A stretch of DNA of 64,000 bases, from the NCBI GenBank assembly GCA_002118135.1, contig BDIU01000043.1, positions 149,485 to 213,484 on the forward strand. The letters run 5' to 3'. The DNA is from Trebouxia sp. TZW2008 (taxonomy: Eukaryota; Chlorophyta; Trebouxiophyceae; Trebouxiales; Trebouxiaceae). Positions within the stretch are counted from its first letter, which is position 1, and every line of letters starts with the position of its first letter. Shown one piece after another: positions 39,002 through 51,498 of the stretch. The translations under genes were made by a program, and so were the position numbers. The notes beneath the pieces were generated by a model. That model did no database searches. It worked only from the letters and a program-made list of their open reading frames with translations, and had not been told where the DNA came from.

Positions 39002-39822
39002 GTTGCTGACGAGGCTTAATGCTACACAAACGGCTTGCAACAAGCTGAAGCGCTGCAAGTCACCAAGCCGGAAACCACCTGCGTCAAGTTTTGCGATGAG
39101 TCAGTAAGGGCTTTGCAGCTGTTTCGTGCGTGGTCATATACACTGTTTCTGTGCGCAGGACGTTCAAGAGGCTTGAACATGTCACCTTGGTTCGACGAAG
39201 ACGTCTCTCGGACGCGCGCAGTGCTGAGCAAAATTTCCTAGGCTCAGCAAGTTTGACCGAAACGACAGCTGGCTAGATGCGTTACGGTGGCGTTACGGCA
39301 GCGTTAAAGGCAAGCGTTACCGGGGCCATGCTAGGTGCTAAAAATGGTCAGGAAGCAAGTATTTCGATCTTACCATCACCGCGTGACGTGACTCAGTGCG
39401 CTGGCCAACTTGCCGTACCGAGATCATAACAGCACAACTTTTCAGTTCCTGACTTTGACAGCTTGCACTTGCCCGGCTGACCTCCAAATTTACATGGCAT
39501 GCATGCTGAACAGTTCAGCAGTTAATGTGCAAGCCTGTAATCTACAAAAGGAGGAAAAAGCACTGCGCGCACATTCCAGGCACATGTCATTTCAAGAGAG
39601 CACTAAGCTTATCAGAAGGACAGCATTTGCTCAGGTAAGCAAGCCAAAAAGATACTGCCATATGCGACTGCATCACATCAGCAACATTTGTTAACAAAGC
39701 AGGATCTCTACGTGCACTGCAGTCCACTTATTACCAGTCACAGCGTCAACACACTCTGGCATATCGCTGACTACAAAACAAGAGTCAACAGCAAGCATCA
39801 GTCACATGTACAGTCATCTGGG
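39002..39822. promoter_or_regulatory. Upstream region of the Lys/Ala-rich gene with GCGTTA repeats
   Basis: About 820 bases between two minus-strand genes. Four direct copies of GCGTTA occur at 39279, 39290, 39301 and 39314 (spacing 11, 11, 13), about 280-315 bases before the start codon. Repeated spacing near one helical turn suggests a transcription-factor array. No gene was recognised in the rest. Confidence 0.5.
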
Positions 39823-42800
39823 TCAGTGAGCACGGCGAGGTGCGCGGTGTTTTGAGTGGTTGTGTTTCTGAGTCGCAAGGAAGTCAGCGATCTTCTTGTC
39901 TTCGGCTTCTCGCGCTTTCCTGATCATCTCAGCTCTGCAACAGCGCACACAAGAGACATGAGGCAGCCTTGCACTGAGATGTGTGACTGCTACCTTGATT
40001 TGTACAGGCAGACTATATCAGCACATATGTTTGACGTGTACAGCAACATAGGCGGTACACTGCTACGCACCCACTGGCTGGCCGTTGGTACGTTGAGACT
40101 GGTCCGCTTTCTCTCAGCTGTTGTTGTTGGCTTACTTTTCTGTATTGCACTGTCAACATAGGCAGCAGTGCATGAGAGATATCACACTGCATTTGCCCAT
40201 CACTAAAAATCCATCTAACAAGCTATCAGCTAGCAGCATGAAGTATTTGCAGCAAAAGCTGTCATATAAATCATGCAGGAAACACTAGCTTTATAACAGC
40301 ATGCAGGTCTGGGCCATGGCTGAAGGTGCAAATCTATAGCAGATAGCAAGTTCAGGCTCTTGATGTCGTTTTGAGAAGCGCATGCGAGGCTTTCAAAAAT
40401 CTCTGCATGTCTTTGGCTGCCGTCTTTGGATTTTGTAGTGTTGGCTGGGTTCAAGATAGGCAAGGTGGCAACAGCAAGTGTGCATGAAAGTACAATCACT
40501 TCTCCTTGTGATGAAACTCGATGTAAAGACATTCTTGATACAGGGACAACATCGTTTGGAACGAATCACTGTATCCTGACTGCAATGGCACGTGCCAGTA
40601 CAGACGACTCAATAAGGACAGTTTTCTTGGTGAGCAAAGCAGTCAGTACAAAGAGAGGTCACTGAATTGACTGGTGGCAGTAAAACCCACCTGTTGGTCT
40701 TTCGCTTTTCAGTGTCGTTCATGAGGCGGTCAAAGAACTTATCGGCGTCCTGCTTGGTGAGCATCTTGCGGTGGGGCTCCAGCGCCTTCATGGCCTGCTC
40801 ATGCTTCTCTTCCCTCTTCTTCAGGTCCTCCTTGGTGAACTCCAAGAAGCGCTGACTGTTGATGGCCCTGTGACAACCCAACATGGAGCGTTGAGACATG
40901 GCTTGCTGGCGTGTGACCACTCACCACAACTCATCACAGGATGTGTCAACAAGACAAGAAGGGTGGACACTTACCCTGCTTGCTCATTGACATTAGAGTC
41001 TATGCAGGGAAGTCACGGATCAAGTGTGTCAGCAGAACTCAACAATTTTTTCACCATATGCAGCAACTCAAGCTGAGGTCTGACAAATGCCTCAGCATGC
41101 GGCGTAATGATTCTGAAACCGCTTGTTCTCAGCTGTAGTTGATGAGATGTGACATGCAAAACCTAGTCAACCTACACAGCCATGTTGCAATCAACGTATG
41201 AATGATTCAATCAGTACAATACGCCATCATGCATAGTCTAACACTGTGTCTGCAACTGAGTCACATCGCCAGCGAGGAAGGGAAGGGAAGGGAAGGGAAG
41301 GGAAGGGAAGGGAAGGGAAGGGAAGGGAAGGGAAGGGCACACAGAACAGAACTGGAAAGGGGAGGACCGCAAGCTGACCTGTACATGGCGACACAGCGAG
41401 GCACGCCCTGCCACTTCTCCAGCTTATCAATGTCATCCTTTCTGCAGGCTGCCAGCAGGTGCACTGTCCAGTTCAGGTTGTGCTGGGCTGGCTTGCCCTC
41501 CTCTTCTTTGGTGCTTGCCTTCGCAGCCTCCTGCTTCTTCATCTGACTGGCCTGAAGGGACTCCAGCCCATCCGAGCTGCAACAAACATACACACATTTA
41601 GACAATGAAGCATGAACATGGGCAATTAGTTGGAACTACACCGTCCAATAAGGTTGTGCCGTGCCATTGCCCTCTTCTTCTTTGGTGCCTGCCTTGGCGG
41701 CCTCCTGCTTCTTCATCTGGCTGGCCTGAAGGGACTCCAGCCCATCTGAGCTGCAACACATGCACACAGACAACGAAGCATGAACATGGGCAATTAGTTG
41801 AACTACACCGTCCAATTCAGATTGTGCCGCGCCAAGTTGCCCTCTTCTTCTTTAGTGCCTGCCTTTGCGGCCTCCTGCTTCTTCACCTGACTGGCCTGAA
41901 GGGACTCCAGCCCATCTGAGCTGCAAAAAATACCCCCATAGAATTGACACAAACAGGGAGTATCAGATGTCACTTTGAACTTGGTTCAGTCCACTCAAGC
42001 ATTATCAATGAGCAAACAAACCCAGCCCGGCTTTGCTTGGGCATTTGCATTGCTTGCTCAGAACGCAACCATAGCCAACCTTGGTATACAGTGTGAGCGT
42101 AAGCCACCAATCTGCTTGCAATTTTGCACTTCTACATTAGAACTGATGGAGTTGAGCAAGGGGTGAACATGAGATGGACTTATACACTGCTTGATTAGAG
42201 AGCGGACACAGCTGAAATGACATGCCCAGTGAGGACGACTGACCAACCTGAATTTGGTCCAGTCCACTTTGGCGTCTGGGATGAGCATAGAGACACCGCC
42301 GCCTTGCTTGAGGTCTTACAGTGCGTGATCAGAACCAAACAGAATTGATCTTGGTATACAGGATGCATGTTGGTATAAGAAGTGAGCGCAGATTATGCTT
42401 TTACACTGCTTGACCAGAATTTTAGCACAGATGACCTTGATATCAGCCTGGATATAGGTTGCTAACCTGAATTTGGACCAGTCCACTTTGGCATCAGGAA
42501 TGAGCATGGACACGCTGGCAGCCTTGCTGGCCTGAGTCGCCGCATTGGACTTGTCCTGCGCGTCCTGTTGCGCCCGCACTCGCTTCAGCACCGCATCAAA
42601 CTTCTTGTCTGGACCTCCAGAACTGCAGCACACACACACTCAATGCGTATCAAGCCTGAAAAGCACAAGCATTGGATGTGCTGAGTCTCATGTTACGCCC
42701 GTACACGCTTCACCACTGTATCAAACTTCTTGTCTGGCCCGCCAGAGCTGCAGCACATATGCAAAGACTGAAAGTCAGCAGCAACTAATCTGACCTGAGC

Positions 42801-45800
42801 TAGCTGTTATGCTCGCCCACACTTTACCACTGCATCAACATGTTTGTTGAGCTGCAGCAGACAAGCACTGACTCACAGATGGCATCACAGACTTGAGCAT
42901 TGGACTTGCGTTGCGCCTCCTGCTGCGCCAGCACTTGCTTCACCATCGCATCAAACTTCTTGTTTGGCTCGTCAGAGCTGCAGCACACATGAACTTGTTT
43001 CAAAAATGGCAGGACTGTGGCTGCATCACATTGCATCAAACTCTTTGTCTGGTCTGTCAGAGCTGCCGCGCATAGGCATAGGCTCAAGGATTGGCAGCAT
43101 TGGACTTGTCCTGCTGCACATGTTGCCAGGACAGACAGGATGTGATGGCATGCTATCCTTCTCAGTAAAGCTGAACAGTTCGATGACCGCAGATACTGTG
43201 TCTCTCATCGTCTGGGATAACATATTTCGTGTCAACAGCTTGTAGTGTGCTGCATTGACATGACACTTTGGCAACTTGCAAAAATGACATGATGAGGTCA
43301 GGTGGTTCAAGTCAACATTCGCTTCAGCACTGCATCACACTTCTTGTCTGGCCCGTCAGAGCTGGAGCACACATGCACAGACTGCCCCCATGCAGTGATT
43401 GTGTATTGACAATGTGTTGATCATGAGATAAGCATGTAAGGACTGTGCAATGGGTGAGGAATGAGCAGGGATTGTGCAACTACCGTGCAACGACTGTGCA
43501 TGGACTGCGTACCACTGTGCAATGTTTGTTCAGGAATGGATTCAGTCAAGCTCCACAGCACTCTAACCATGCAGACCAAAGTACAATAGCAGCGGCAGCC
43601 AATCATCAAGCTTAAAGGTCAAAAAGCTGACGCAATGACGGTCCAAAATGGTACCTTGGGTCAAACTCCAGGGCGTCCCAACCACACGTCTCAAAGTGGG
43701 CGGCACACTTCTTGACATCAGCCTCATCAGTGTTGGGCTTAGCCTCTGGTGCCGTCATGCGAGTCTTCTTGGGCACCTCGCGCCTGTAACAATAACAGCA
43801 ATATAATACGTTGCATGTTACAGCACAGGTGCTAAGTGTTACCGACCAGATCCTGTCTTCTTACCACAGCACCATGCTTGCACAGCAATTTACTGCACTC
43901 TGACTTCAAGTCACTCAGATGGGCCGTCAAGGTCTAAGGTGACAGCAGGCACATGAAGTGGGACCCACGGTGACTGTAGCGCTTGAACTATGTGCAAATG
44001 GTGCAGCAGCAGATCGATATGTTCAAGAGATAGATCACACTGCTGATGCACGCTGCCGTAAGAGAGTGGCTGAATCAGCACTTGCTTATGCATGCTGCAT
44101 GCTCGTGATGAGTGAATCATTTCTACACACATCTGGTATATTTGGAAAATCATCTTAACTTTACACAAAATGATGGCAAGGCTAAAGTCATTGGCAACTG
44201 AGCTGCAAGTGCTCAGTGGTGCTGCAAGGCAGGCCTACCTAAATTTCTTGGATGCTGAGGCGCGCTGAATGTGACACAGCATGCAGCGCAGGACCACACT
44301 GCTTTGCAATAACCTTGTTGCCTTGTCAGGATCAAACAGTGTTTGTGAGCAGAGGCAGGCTTACCCAAGCCTCTTAGACTCCTTGATGCGCTCGTCTCGG
44401 GCGGCAATCTCAGCCTGGTAGCGATCCATGAACTGGTGGCTGCGCAGCATGGCCACCAACCGCTGAGCTTTTGCACTACCCTGCAAACCCATCAACACTG
44501 CTGAGATTCCTGATGATGTGTTGAACAGCAATAAGTTCTGATCTGTGCTAAGAGCATGCCTGTTGCTACTGAGACACTACTGCTACCATGGCGAGAAGCG
44601 CTGACCACCTGCAAGAGCTAACACAGCGGATTTATTTGCCAACAGTGGTAGCTGTGACCGCATGGAATGCTGCTGTCAAATGATCGTGCAGATTTGCTGT
44701 GGAACAGTGATACAGGCATTTGCCACGCACACAGCCGTATTGATGACAGCTTCTTCAGCAAGCATATAGTGTGGATGCTGCTGCTGCTGCTGCTGACGAT
44801 CACTGACTTGGCCACTCTTGGGCAAGAACAGCACCAACACGTGGGTTGCATGCCACTTGCCCAAAACCTGACAGCTATCAGGGCTGACCTGCAGGTGTTC
44901 CAGCTGCTCGCCCTCCTTGTCTGACAGACCCAGCTCGCTCTTGTAGCTACCCAGGATCTCGTCCAGCGCACTGTCTGCCCCTTCCTTTGGCAGGTCCTGC
45001 CCAGTCTTGGCCTGCACAAACTCCCTGCACCACATAGCGTACAGTTTCAGTGTCAACGCACAGAGACTCTGCACCCACACAGCATGCAACTGAGCACGCG
45101 TGCTTGGCTTTGCTGCACCACACAGCTTGTAAATCAACTTGCCTTCACTCACACAGCGGCAAGTCAGTACACATCCATGCATCAACATAGCATGCAACTC
45201 AACATGCATGCATATGTCGTCTGCGACCCCGCACTATGCAAACAAATGCTCATACACAGGGTCTATGCGTCCGCACAGCGCATAAATTACCCAGCGTGCA
45301 CGCAGCAATAGACTTGGTGTCAGTTTGTCAGCCCCTTGATCAGGCAGACGCTGCTCAGTCTAGGTTTGCGGGGTTGACTGCATATGCAGAAAGGGCAAGG
45401 AATCATGTTTGCAAGCAAGCTTACATGCATGCAGATGGACCTTAGTTGTGTGCAATGCAACTGCCAACTGTAGCATCTAGCACGTGGTAGAACAGAAAGA
45501 CAAAACAGCACAAACACCACCTTCTTGAAATTTTCAGCATGGGCCCGTCAGTGACAGGACTCTGGCAATTGTGGCGTTGCATGCATGTGCTGAAGGCTGA
45601 CCTGAGGAATTGGGAGTCGCGCTCAGCCTCCTTCTGAGCAATCCTGGGGTCTCCAAAGCGCGCCTCCCGGCTGTGCAGCTGCTCTGCCTTGTGCTGCACC
45701 ACACAACACAGACTGTCATCTTCAATGCCGTACCCAGTACAGCCATGTGGTGCATACGCAACACCAGGCATACAGCAGAGCACTGATTCAAGAAACTTGC

Positions 45801-48800
45801 TGTCTGTCACCTGCTGAACTCAGATGCTTCAGGGGTTCGGCCCTACTGTGCGAACTGCAAAACCACAGCAAGCGGCGCAAATGCAGGTTTATGGGCAAGA
45901 CAAGCAATTGGAGCAGTTGAGGCAGTCAGTAGTGAGGTTACTTGCAGGTGCATCAAGGCATTCACACCGTTGGGCATTGGAGGCAGTCACTAGCTCGTAG
46001 ACAATACATAGACCTCTTGCATCAATACCGCATCAAGCAGGGCACAGCCAGTTGTCAAGTCAGGGCAAGGGAGGCAGTCAGTAGCCAGCAAATATTGCCA
46101 AGACTACTGTTGATAAGGTATGAAGCATTACACAGGCACTGGTGTCAAGTATAGCACAGGCAGTTGCGCAATCCCAGCAGGCAAGGCAATTGGTGGTGAG
46201 ATCACCTGGAGGCGCATCTTGCGGCCATGGAGGTCTGCTTCCAGCCTGTTGAGGAAGGAGGCAGAGCCCGTGCTGCCGCGCCGCTCCTGCATGATCTCCA
46301 GGCTGTGCTGGTTTATGTGCGGCTGGAACGTTGCCTCCTGCAATACAAGGAGTGTTCATGTCAAACTGCATGATCATGATGCATTAGTCATGAAGTTTTG
46401 TTCGTGTGCATAGTCTCCAAGCTGAGCTGGTTTATGTGTGGTTGGAACATCGCCTTTTGCGAGTGAGCAATTGTGGATGCATGACCAGTGCAACAAGGCA
46501 AGTCTGTCAGGGCGCAGTTGTGCAAGATGCAGCTCAGTAAAGGCTTGCAGCTCTCTTTGCCAGGGCCCTGCCTTACACAGGGGCATGGTGTACTTGATGG
46601 CTATCAGGGTGCCCTGAAGTATGATCCAGCGCATCATGGCAGGTCTGTCAGCACCTGCAACATGTAGGTCAGGAAAGGCTTACAGTGCTCACTCAGGGCC
46701 CTGCTTTGCACAGGGGCGTTATGTGGCACAGGCTTACAGCACCCATTTCAGGTCATGCTTTGCACAGGGACATGGTGTAGCAAAGGCTTACACTGCTCAT
46801 TTCAGGCCCTGCTTTACACAGGGGCGTTGTGGACCATCTTCTGTCAGCAGCTTGGCCTCAAGTACGACCAACACAACAGCGCATGCCTGAGAACACATGG
46901 TCCAGAAAGGCTTACAGTGCTCATTTCAGGCCCTGCTTTGCACAGTGGGGTGGTGGAACGGCCCCTGCCAGCAGGGTGCCAAGGGATATGGCCTAGGACA
47001 TCCAAGGAATCTCCCATGTGGTGGTTGCCAGCCACCACCCCTGAGCTGGGGCGGATCAGGGGTCTCAGGCCTGCCTTCCTCTCAAGGTCATAGATCTGCC
47101 CCTTCAGCTTCTTTGTTTCTGTGCCAGCTAGCTGAGCATTGTGCGCAGCCCTGCCTGCCACCCTGCAGCCAGATAACCCTTTTTTAATATTGTGTCCCTT
47201 TGACTTTCTTTGCTGTCATCCAGCTGCAGTCACGTTCATACACTCTCATTTACAGTGCACATTACTGGGCATCCAGACTGGTTCTATTTGACAGGCCCAT
47301 CGTGATGCCTACAGTCACGACCTTGTCTTCTCAGTTCACAGGGTAAAGCCAAGCAGACAATGTAACTCATGCTTGTCTGTGGGTTGCCCTGGCCTTGGCG
47401 GCTGACATTTTATGCTCAGGTGATCCTTGGCTCCAAAACTTTTGCCAAAAAGTTACAGGGCATACACAACAAGCTCATGCAACTCACGCTTGTCTGTGGG
47501 CCGCTCTGGCCTGGGCCTTTGACATCTCATGCATCAGGTGTTCCCTCAGCTCCAGAGCCTTCAAAGCATGCAGCTCCTTCAAACCCCTCTCAGGGCTGAT
47601 TGACCCATCTGGCCCCTCCCTCGGCTCCCTGGCAGGGCTGTAGCCACGCCCTCCTGGGGCTGACTGGGGCCTGCCCCGCCTGCTGTGTCCATGTGATGGG
47701 GAGGTAGGGTGCTGGGGTGGGAGGCCCCCATGGGTCTGGTCATTGTATGTGGTCAGGTCTGAGATTGCCATCATGAGACCTTGCCGGTGGCCTAAAGGTG
47801 CAATGCCCAACTCCTCCTGCACATTCCTTTACAATTGTTCAAGGCGTGACAGCATATATCTGTATAGCACCAGGCATAAAATGTATGTATCACTATGACA
47901 CAATGCACAAGTCTGAAGGCCAGGTCAAGGTGTGGAGATCCTTTGCTCAAGGACAGGTATGAAGAGCGCTGCTTTGCTTGGCAGTAACATGCATGACAAA
48001 GGTTGCAGAAAGGCCCAAACAATTTGCACGAGTTACTAATGTGATGCATGGGGACAAGCTATGAATTTTTAGACTGTACAGCATGCTTGCTCTAATCTGT
48101 CTGTTTTGATGCATGAGGATTAGCCATGAATTTTCAGACTGTACAGCATGCTTGCTCTGATCTGGCTGTGTTGACTGGTCGAACTTTAACACATGATAGC
48201 TCAGCCTTTCCAACAAGATACATGTCTGTGTGTGTGTACTGCCGCACTCACCTTGAGGTCCTTGTCAGTGAGCCTGAGTAGCAGGCGGCCGTCAACACAA
48301 TGGTGCACGAATTTCTTGCGGTACTGCCCCAGCCCAATGTAGTCTGACCAGTCGCACACCTCACTCACGCCCCAGTCAGCCACGTTGTACTGCATGGACT
48401 GCTGCACTGCAGCCTCAAGTCGCCCTCGGCTAGCCTGCACCAATGTATTTCACAGCTCAAGTATTGTAGTGAATGAGGCATGTGAGGCAGCCTGTTAGGT
48501 ATTGCACGGTTACTACAAGACAGCATGGCTGACTGTCACATAGCCTGACAATTTCCCTGTCATCTTCCCGCTGGGCATCCAGCAACTCAGGTTTGCATCA
48601 ACATGACAGCAAAAGCAACAAGAACATGGGACCAGCAACATGTTGAACAAGGGAGGCTCTTGCCTCAGCTGATAATGCTGCAAGGCAAAGAGCAAAATGC
48701 TGCGCAAAAGCCATGATATCAAGCGATCACTGCTGAATACCCTGTATACGGGGTGCGTTGATCTCAGATGTTCAATGATCTGTTTAATAGAGCCGGTGTA

Positions 48801-51022
48801 CATCAACAAAACCGTGATGCTTACCGCTGCAGAGCCTGGTCTGGTCCTTGGGGAAGCCGGGTGGGTGGGTGGGGTACCCCTAGGCTGATATGCAGGAATC
48901 TTTCTGCCTGCCACATCTTCATCATCATAATAATCACCTGTTCAACCATTGCACAAATTGATGACACGACACTTGCCCATGACTTGAGCATTGACTGCAT
49001 CTGATATGAAATGACTGATGTTGTTAGCAATGTATGTAAACTCATCAACGTGAAATGTAGACGACATGAAATATGGAAGTGATTTTGTGAAGTGCAGAGA
49101 TCCGCATAACTAGCGAAAAAGGTTGATGGTAAACAGCTTTGGCATTGGCATCGTAGACATATGTACGCAGTTGCTGGGTGCCAAAGTCTGTATTTTTCAC
49201 GTATTGGTTGAGTGCTTGGATGAGTAAGTACACGGATCAAAGAACAAATGCACGGACAAAATTTGTAAATGCTTACATGCCATACTGAAAATGCGCCAAT
49301 GTGAGTACAAGGACAGCACCTGGTCCAGGGGAGGGGGGTCTGGGTGTATGGCCCCTGCTTTGACCCTCCCTTTGTCGCCTGCCTCCAGCAGACTCAGGCC
49401 TTGACACCTGTGCTGCATACTGGTTCCTGAGTTCCTCTTCTTCCTCATCAGCATACCCATGACTGCTGCTAGCATATGCTGCTGCAGCTGGCTGTTGGTA
49501 GTCTTCTGCTTCATACATGCCTTGCCCTGCCAAGGGCTGCATGGGCTGCAGTTGCTGTGCAGAGCTCTGCCGTGACACACGGACAGAGGTCTCTTGCTGC
49601 TCAGAGCTTTGCCGTGATACACGGACAGAGGGCTCTTGCTGCTTGGAGCCTTGCTGTGACACACGGACAGAGGGCTCTTGCTGCTCAGAGCTTTGCCGTG
49701 ACGCACGTACAGAAGGCACCCGCAGGTCAGAGCTTCTCCGTGACGCACTGACTGAAGGGCCTGCTTGATCAGAGCTTTGCCTTAAGGCACCGACTGGCAG
49801 CTGTCCAGTGTTGGCGGAATACTGTCCACTGCTTTGGGAGACAAGACCTGACTGGCTGCGGCTTGCTGGTGGATAAGCTGACTGGACAAAGGCTTGTGTG
49901 GGGGCAAACCCATACATGCTGTCTACTCCACCAGCGGGCGCTGCATAGGCACTGGGTACCTCAGATGTAGACCTAGCAGAGTGTGATCTGGACCCTGGCT
50001 GCTCTGAAACCATAACAGGTTGCTCAGGTGAGTCATAGCTTGACAGGCCCTGAGGCCGATAGGCAGAGACTGCATCACTAGTGTGTCGCATGATGGCTGT
50101 GGCTGGTGACTGCTGTGAGTACATGACATCTGCATGCTGCTGGTCATCATAAAACTGACTGCTGACGTGACCAGGCCCGCCTGACCCTGCATCTGTTGGT
50201 TCAAGATACTCAGCCCCATGTTGGCTTGCTGCAGCGTCTGCATGGTTACCATTAAGATGATCGCCAAAGGATGCTTCCAGGTTGTGCTGTGCACTGTAAC
50301 CTAGGTCTGGCTGTGCGCCAGAGTACACATGAGGTGGGTTTGTGCCAGAGGGCATGTACTGATCATCCATTACTTCATCTGCTGTTGAGTCTTCATCAAA
50401 CAGGGGGTTGGCTGCACCAGCTTGCATACTTGTCTGCATGTCTGATGCGTTGCCACCAGCGTAAGCAGCAAACTCAGGCAATGGTGGCAGTCCACCAGAT
50501 TGGTAGACGCCTTGCGTCAAGCCAGCCAGGTTATGGTCTGGCTCAGCTGGCCTGGAGAAAACCTGGCGCTCCCCAAGTATGGGTGAATCTCTTGGGGCAT
50601 ATGAGTCATGCACTGACCTAGCACTTGACCTTGCGCTAGGTACCCTGTCATGTGACACCTGCATATTCCAAGCAGATTGCAGCATGCTGCATGCAAAGGC
50701 TGGAGGTATGGAGTCACTTGGTTCAAGACCGTCTGCGAGTGCAGTCAACAGCTCAGCCAAAAGGTACCTTGTCGGTATGAACAAGAGCTGTTTGCACGTC
50801 CTCCTCGAAATCGTTGTCCTGGCGTCAGCAAAGTGACAATTGTATGTTGTGGTGAGCACGACGCGGCACAGCCGCTTTGGCCAAGAGAATACAAAGTCTA
50901 TTAGGGAAAGTCAGCGTTGATTATTTGAAGGCATAGGCTACAATGATTCCAAACAAGCTGCAGTCTACCTCGTAAGCAATGTCTTCCATGACAAACGAGT
51001 CCTCGCTGTTGTTGTCTGCCAT
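39823..51022 (-). CDS. Long SAM-domain coiled-coil protein, flagellar/basal-body-like
   Basis: The start exon (50969-51022) reads MADNNSEDSFVMEDIAYE, joined to DNDFEEDVQTALVHTDK (about 50772-50822). A large disordered exon (about 49317-50682) is Ser/Gln-rich and contains a six-fold 14-residue repeat. A SAM domain follows, split between 48253-48435 (VADWGVSEVCDWSDYIGLGQ, then LLLRLTDKDLK) and the start of 47490-47822 (EELGIAPLGHRQGLMMAISD). Later exons are charged and helical: 46945-47163, 46205-46340 (TFQPHINQHSLEIM), 45600-45697, 44889-45027, 44366-44481, 43650-43785, 42465-42625, 41380-41577, a mini-exon near 40976-41000, 40692-40868 and 39823-39934. FQPHIN...FLNRLEADLHGRK resembles short motifs common in ciliary proteins; the ciliary role is inference. 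SAM supports polymer or partner binding. Not all junction phases were checked. Confidence 0.78.
40493..40664. mobile_element. CAGT-ended MITE, copy E
   Basis: About 172 bases: left end CAATCACTTCTCCTTGTGATG after TA, right end inverted CAGTGACCTCTCTTTGTACTG. Located 26 bases inside the intron following the exon that ends EKRKTNR, close to but not at the donor. Confidence 0.8.
41276..41337. repeat. (GGAAG)12 microsatellite
   Basis: Twelve perfect five-base units in an intron of the SAM-domain gene, about 50 bases past the donor of exon 41380-41577. On the transcript strand it is an uninterrupted CTTCC pyrimidine tract that could act as a polypyrimidine or splicing-protein-binding tract. Confidence 0.97.
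41660..41925 (-). repeat. Echoes of SAM-gene exon 41380-41577 acceptor edge
   Basis: Two copies (about 41665-41752 and 41832-41920) of the acceptor and first about 85 bases, on the minus strand reading SDGLESLQASQMKKQEAAKA and SDGLESLQASQVKKQEAAKA. They are over 90 percent identical to the intact exon by eye, so recent. Both lie upstream of it. Confidence 0.92.
42236..42302 (-). repeat. Echo of SAM-gene exon 42465-42625 donor edge
   Basis: Encodes VSMLIPDAKVDWTKFR on the minus strand against VSMLIPDAKVDWSKFR in the intact exon, with a GT donor. It lies downstream of the intact exon. A further scrap lies near 41970-41990. Confidence 0.9.
42690..43370 (-). repeat. Echoes of SAM-gene exon 42465-42625 acceptor edge
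   Basis: About five copies near 42692-42755, 42810-42850, 42905-42985, 43028-43068 and 43312-43368, each starting like CTGCAG|CTCTGGCGGGCCAGACAAG on the minus strand. The 42905 copy still reads DEPNKKFDAMVKQVLAQQEA. All lie upstream of the intact exon. Confidence 0.88.
46395..46450 (-). repeat. Echo of SAM-gene exon 46205-46340 acceptor edge
   Basis: Minus strand reads AMFQPHINQLSLETM against intact ATFQPHINQHSLEIM; upstream of the intact exon. Confidence 0.85.
46545..46840 (-). repeat. Four echoes of SAM-gene exon 46945-47163 donor edge
   Basis: Units of about 60-130 bases, each with the exon end CCCCTGTGCAAAGCAGGGCC followed by a GTAAGCC donor; copies near 46545-46590, 46672-46715, 46735-46775 and 46790-46830. 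All lie downstream of the intact exon edge. Confidence 0.85.
48042..48173. repeat. 66-base tandem duplication
   Basis: 48042-48107 and 48108-48173 are near-identical head-to-tail copies, both with AGACTGTACAGCATGCTTGC. Intronic in the SAM-domain gene; no exon edge included. Confidence 0.88.
49558..49786 (-). repeat. In-frame 42-base minisatellite in the SAM gene
   Basis: Five to six units of 42 bases coding PSVRVSRQSSEQQE and variants (SRRSSDLRV, SQQGSKQQE). The period is a multiple of three, so copy-number change keeps the frame. RxxS sites recur in every unit and could be kinase targets. Confidence 0.92.
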
Positions 51023-51498
51023 CACTGATGCAAACGTCTCAGTTCAAGCAAGCGGTGGCATGCCGGTATGTAGCAATCACCGCAGGGAGCGACCAGCTTG
51101 GGCTAGCAAGACCGGCAGCGACCCTGTTCAACTTCTGCGAGCTTGAATGCCTGTTCAGAAGCTGAATGCGCTCCGTGCAATAGATCGATGACCATGACAA
51201 AGTTAGAACGACTCTGGAGCTCTGTACGGTGCAGCGCCATATCGCCATAGCGTAACTTACGCCTTGACAGTACCGTAACTGATTTCAGCACAGTGTTTGT
51301 GTACTGCAGATTGCTCACGCTCGGTCGCAGCAGCGAGCTCTGCTGTTGCAAGCCTTTGCAAGCCCTCCAAGACAGGAGCGCCTCGGCTTAGCTCAGCTGT
51401 GAGATTGCAGCGGGGTGTTGTACACAGCATTTGCACAAAACCGTCCCCCTCCTGCTGTTCCACTCACCCTCGTGCAGCACCAGCAAGCTCTAGTTGCC
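51023..51498. promoter_or_regulatory. Putative bidirectional promoter SAM gene/RABC
   Basis: A 476-base gap between divergent start codons, richer in CG dinucleotides than the neighbouring introns. No TATA box was recognised. Confidence 0.6.
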
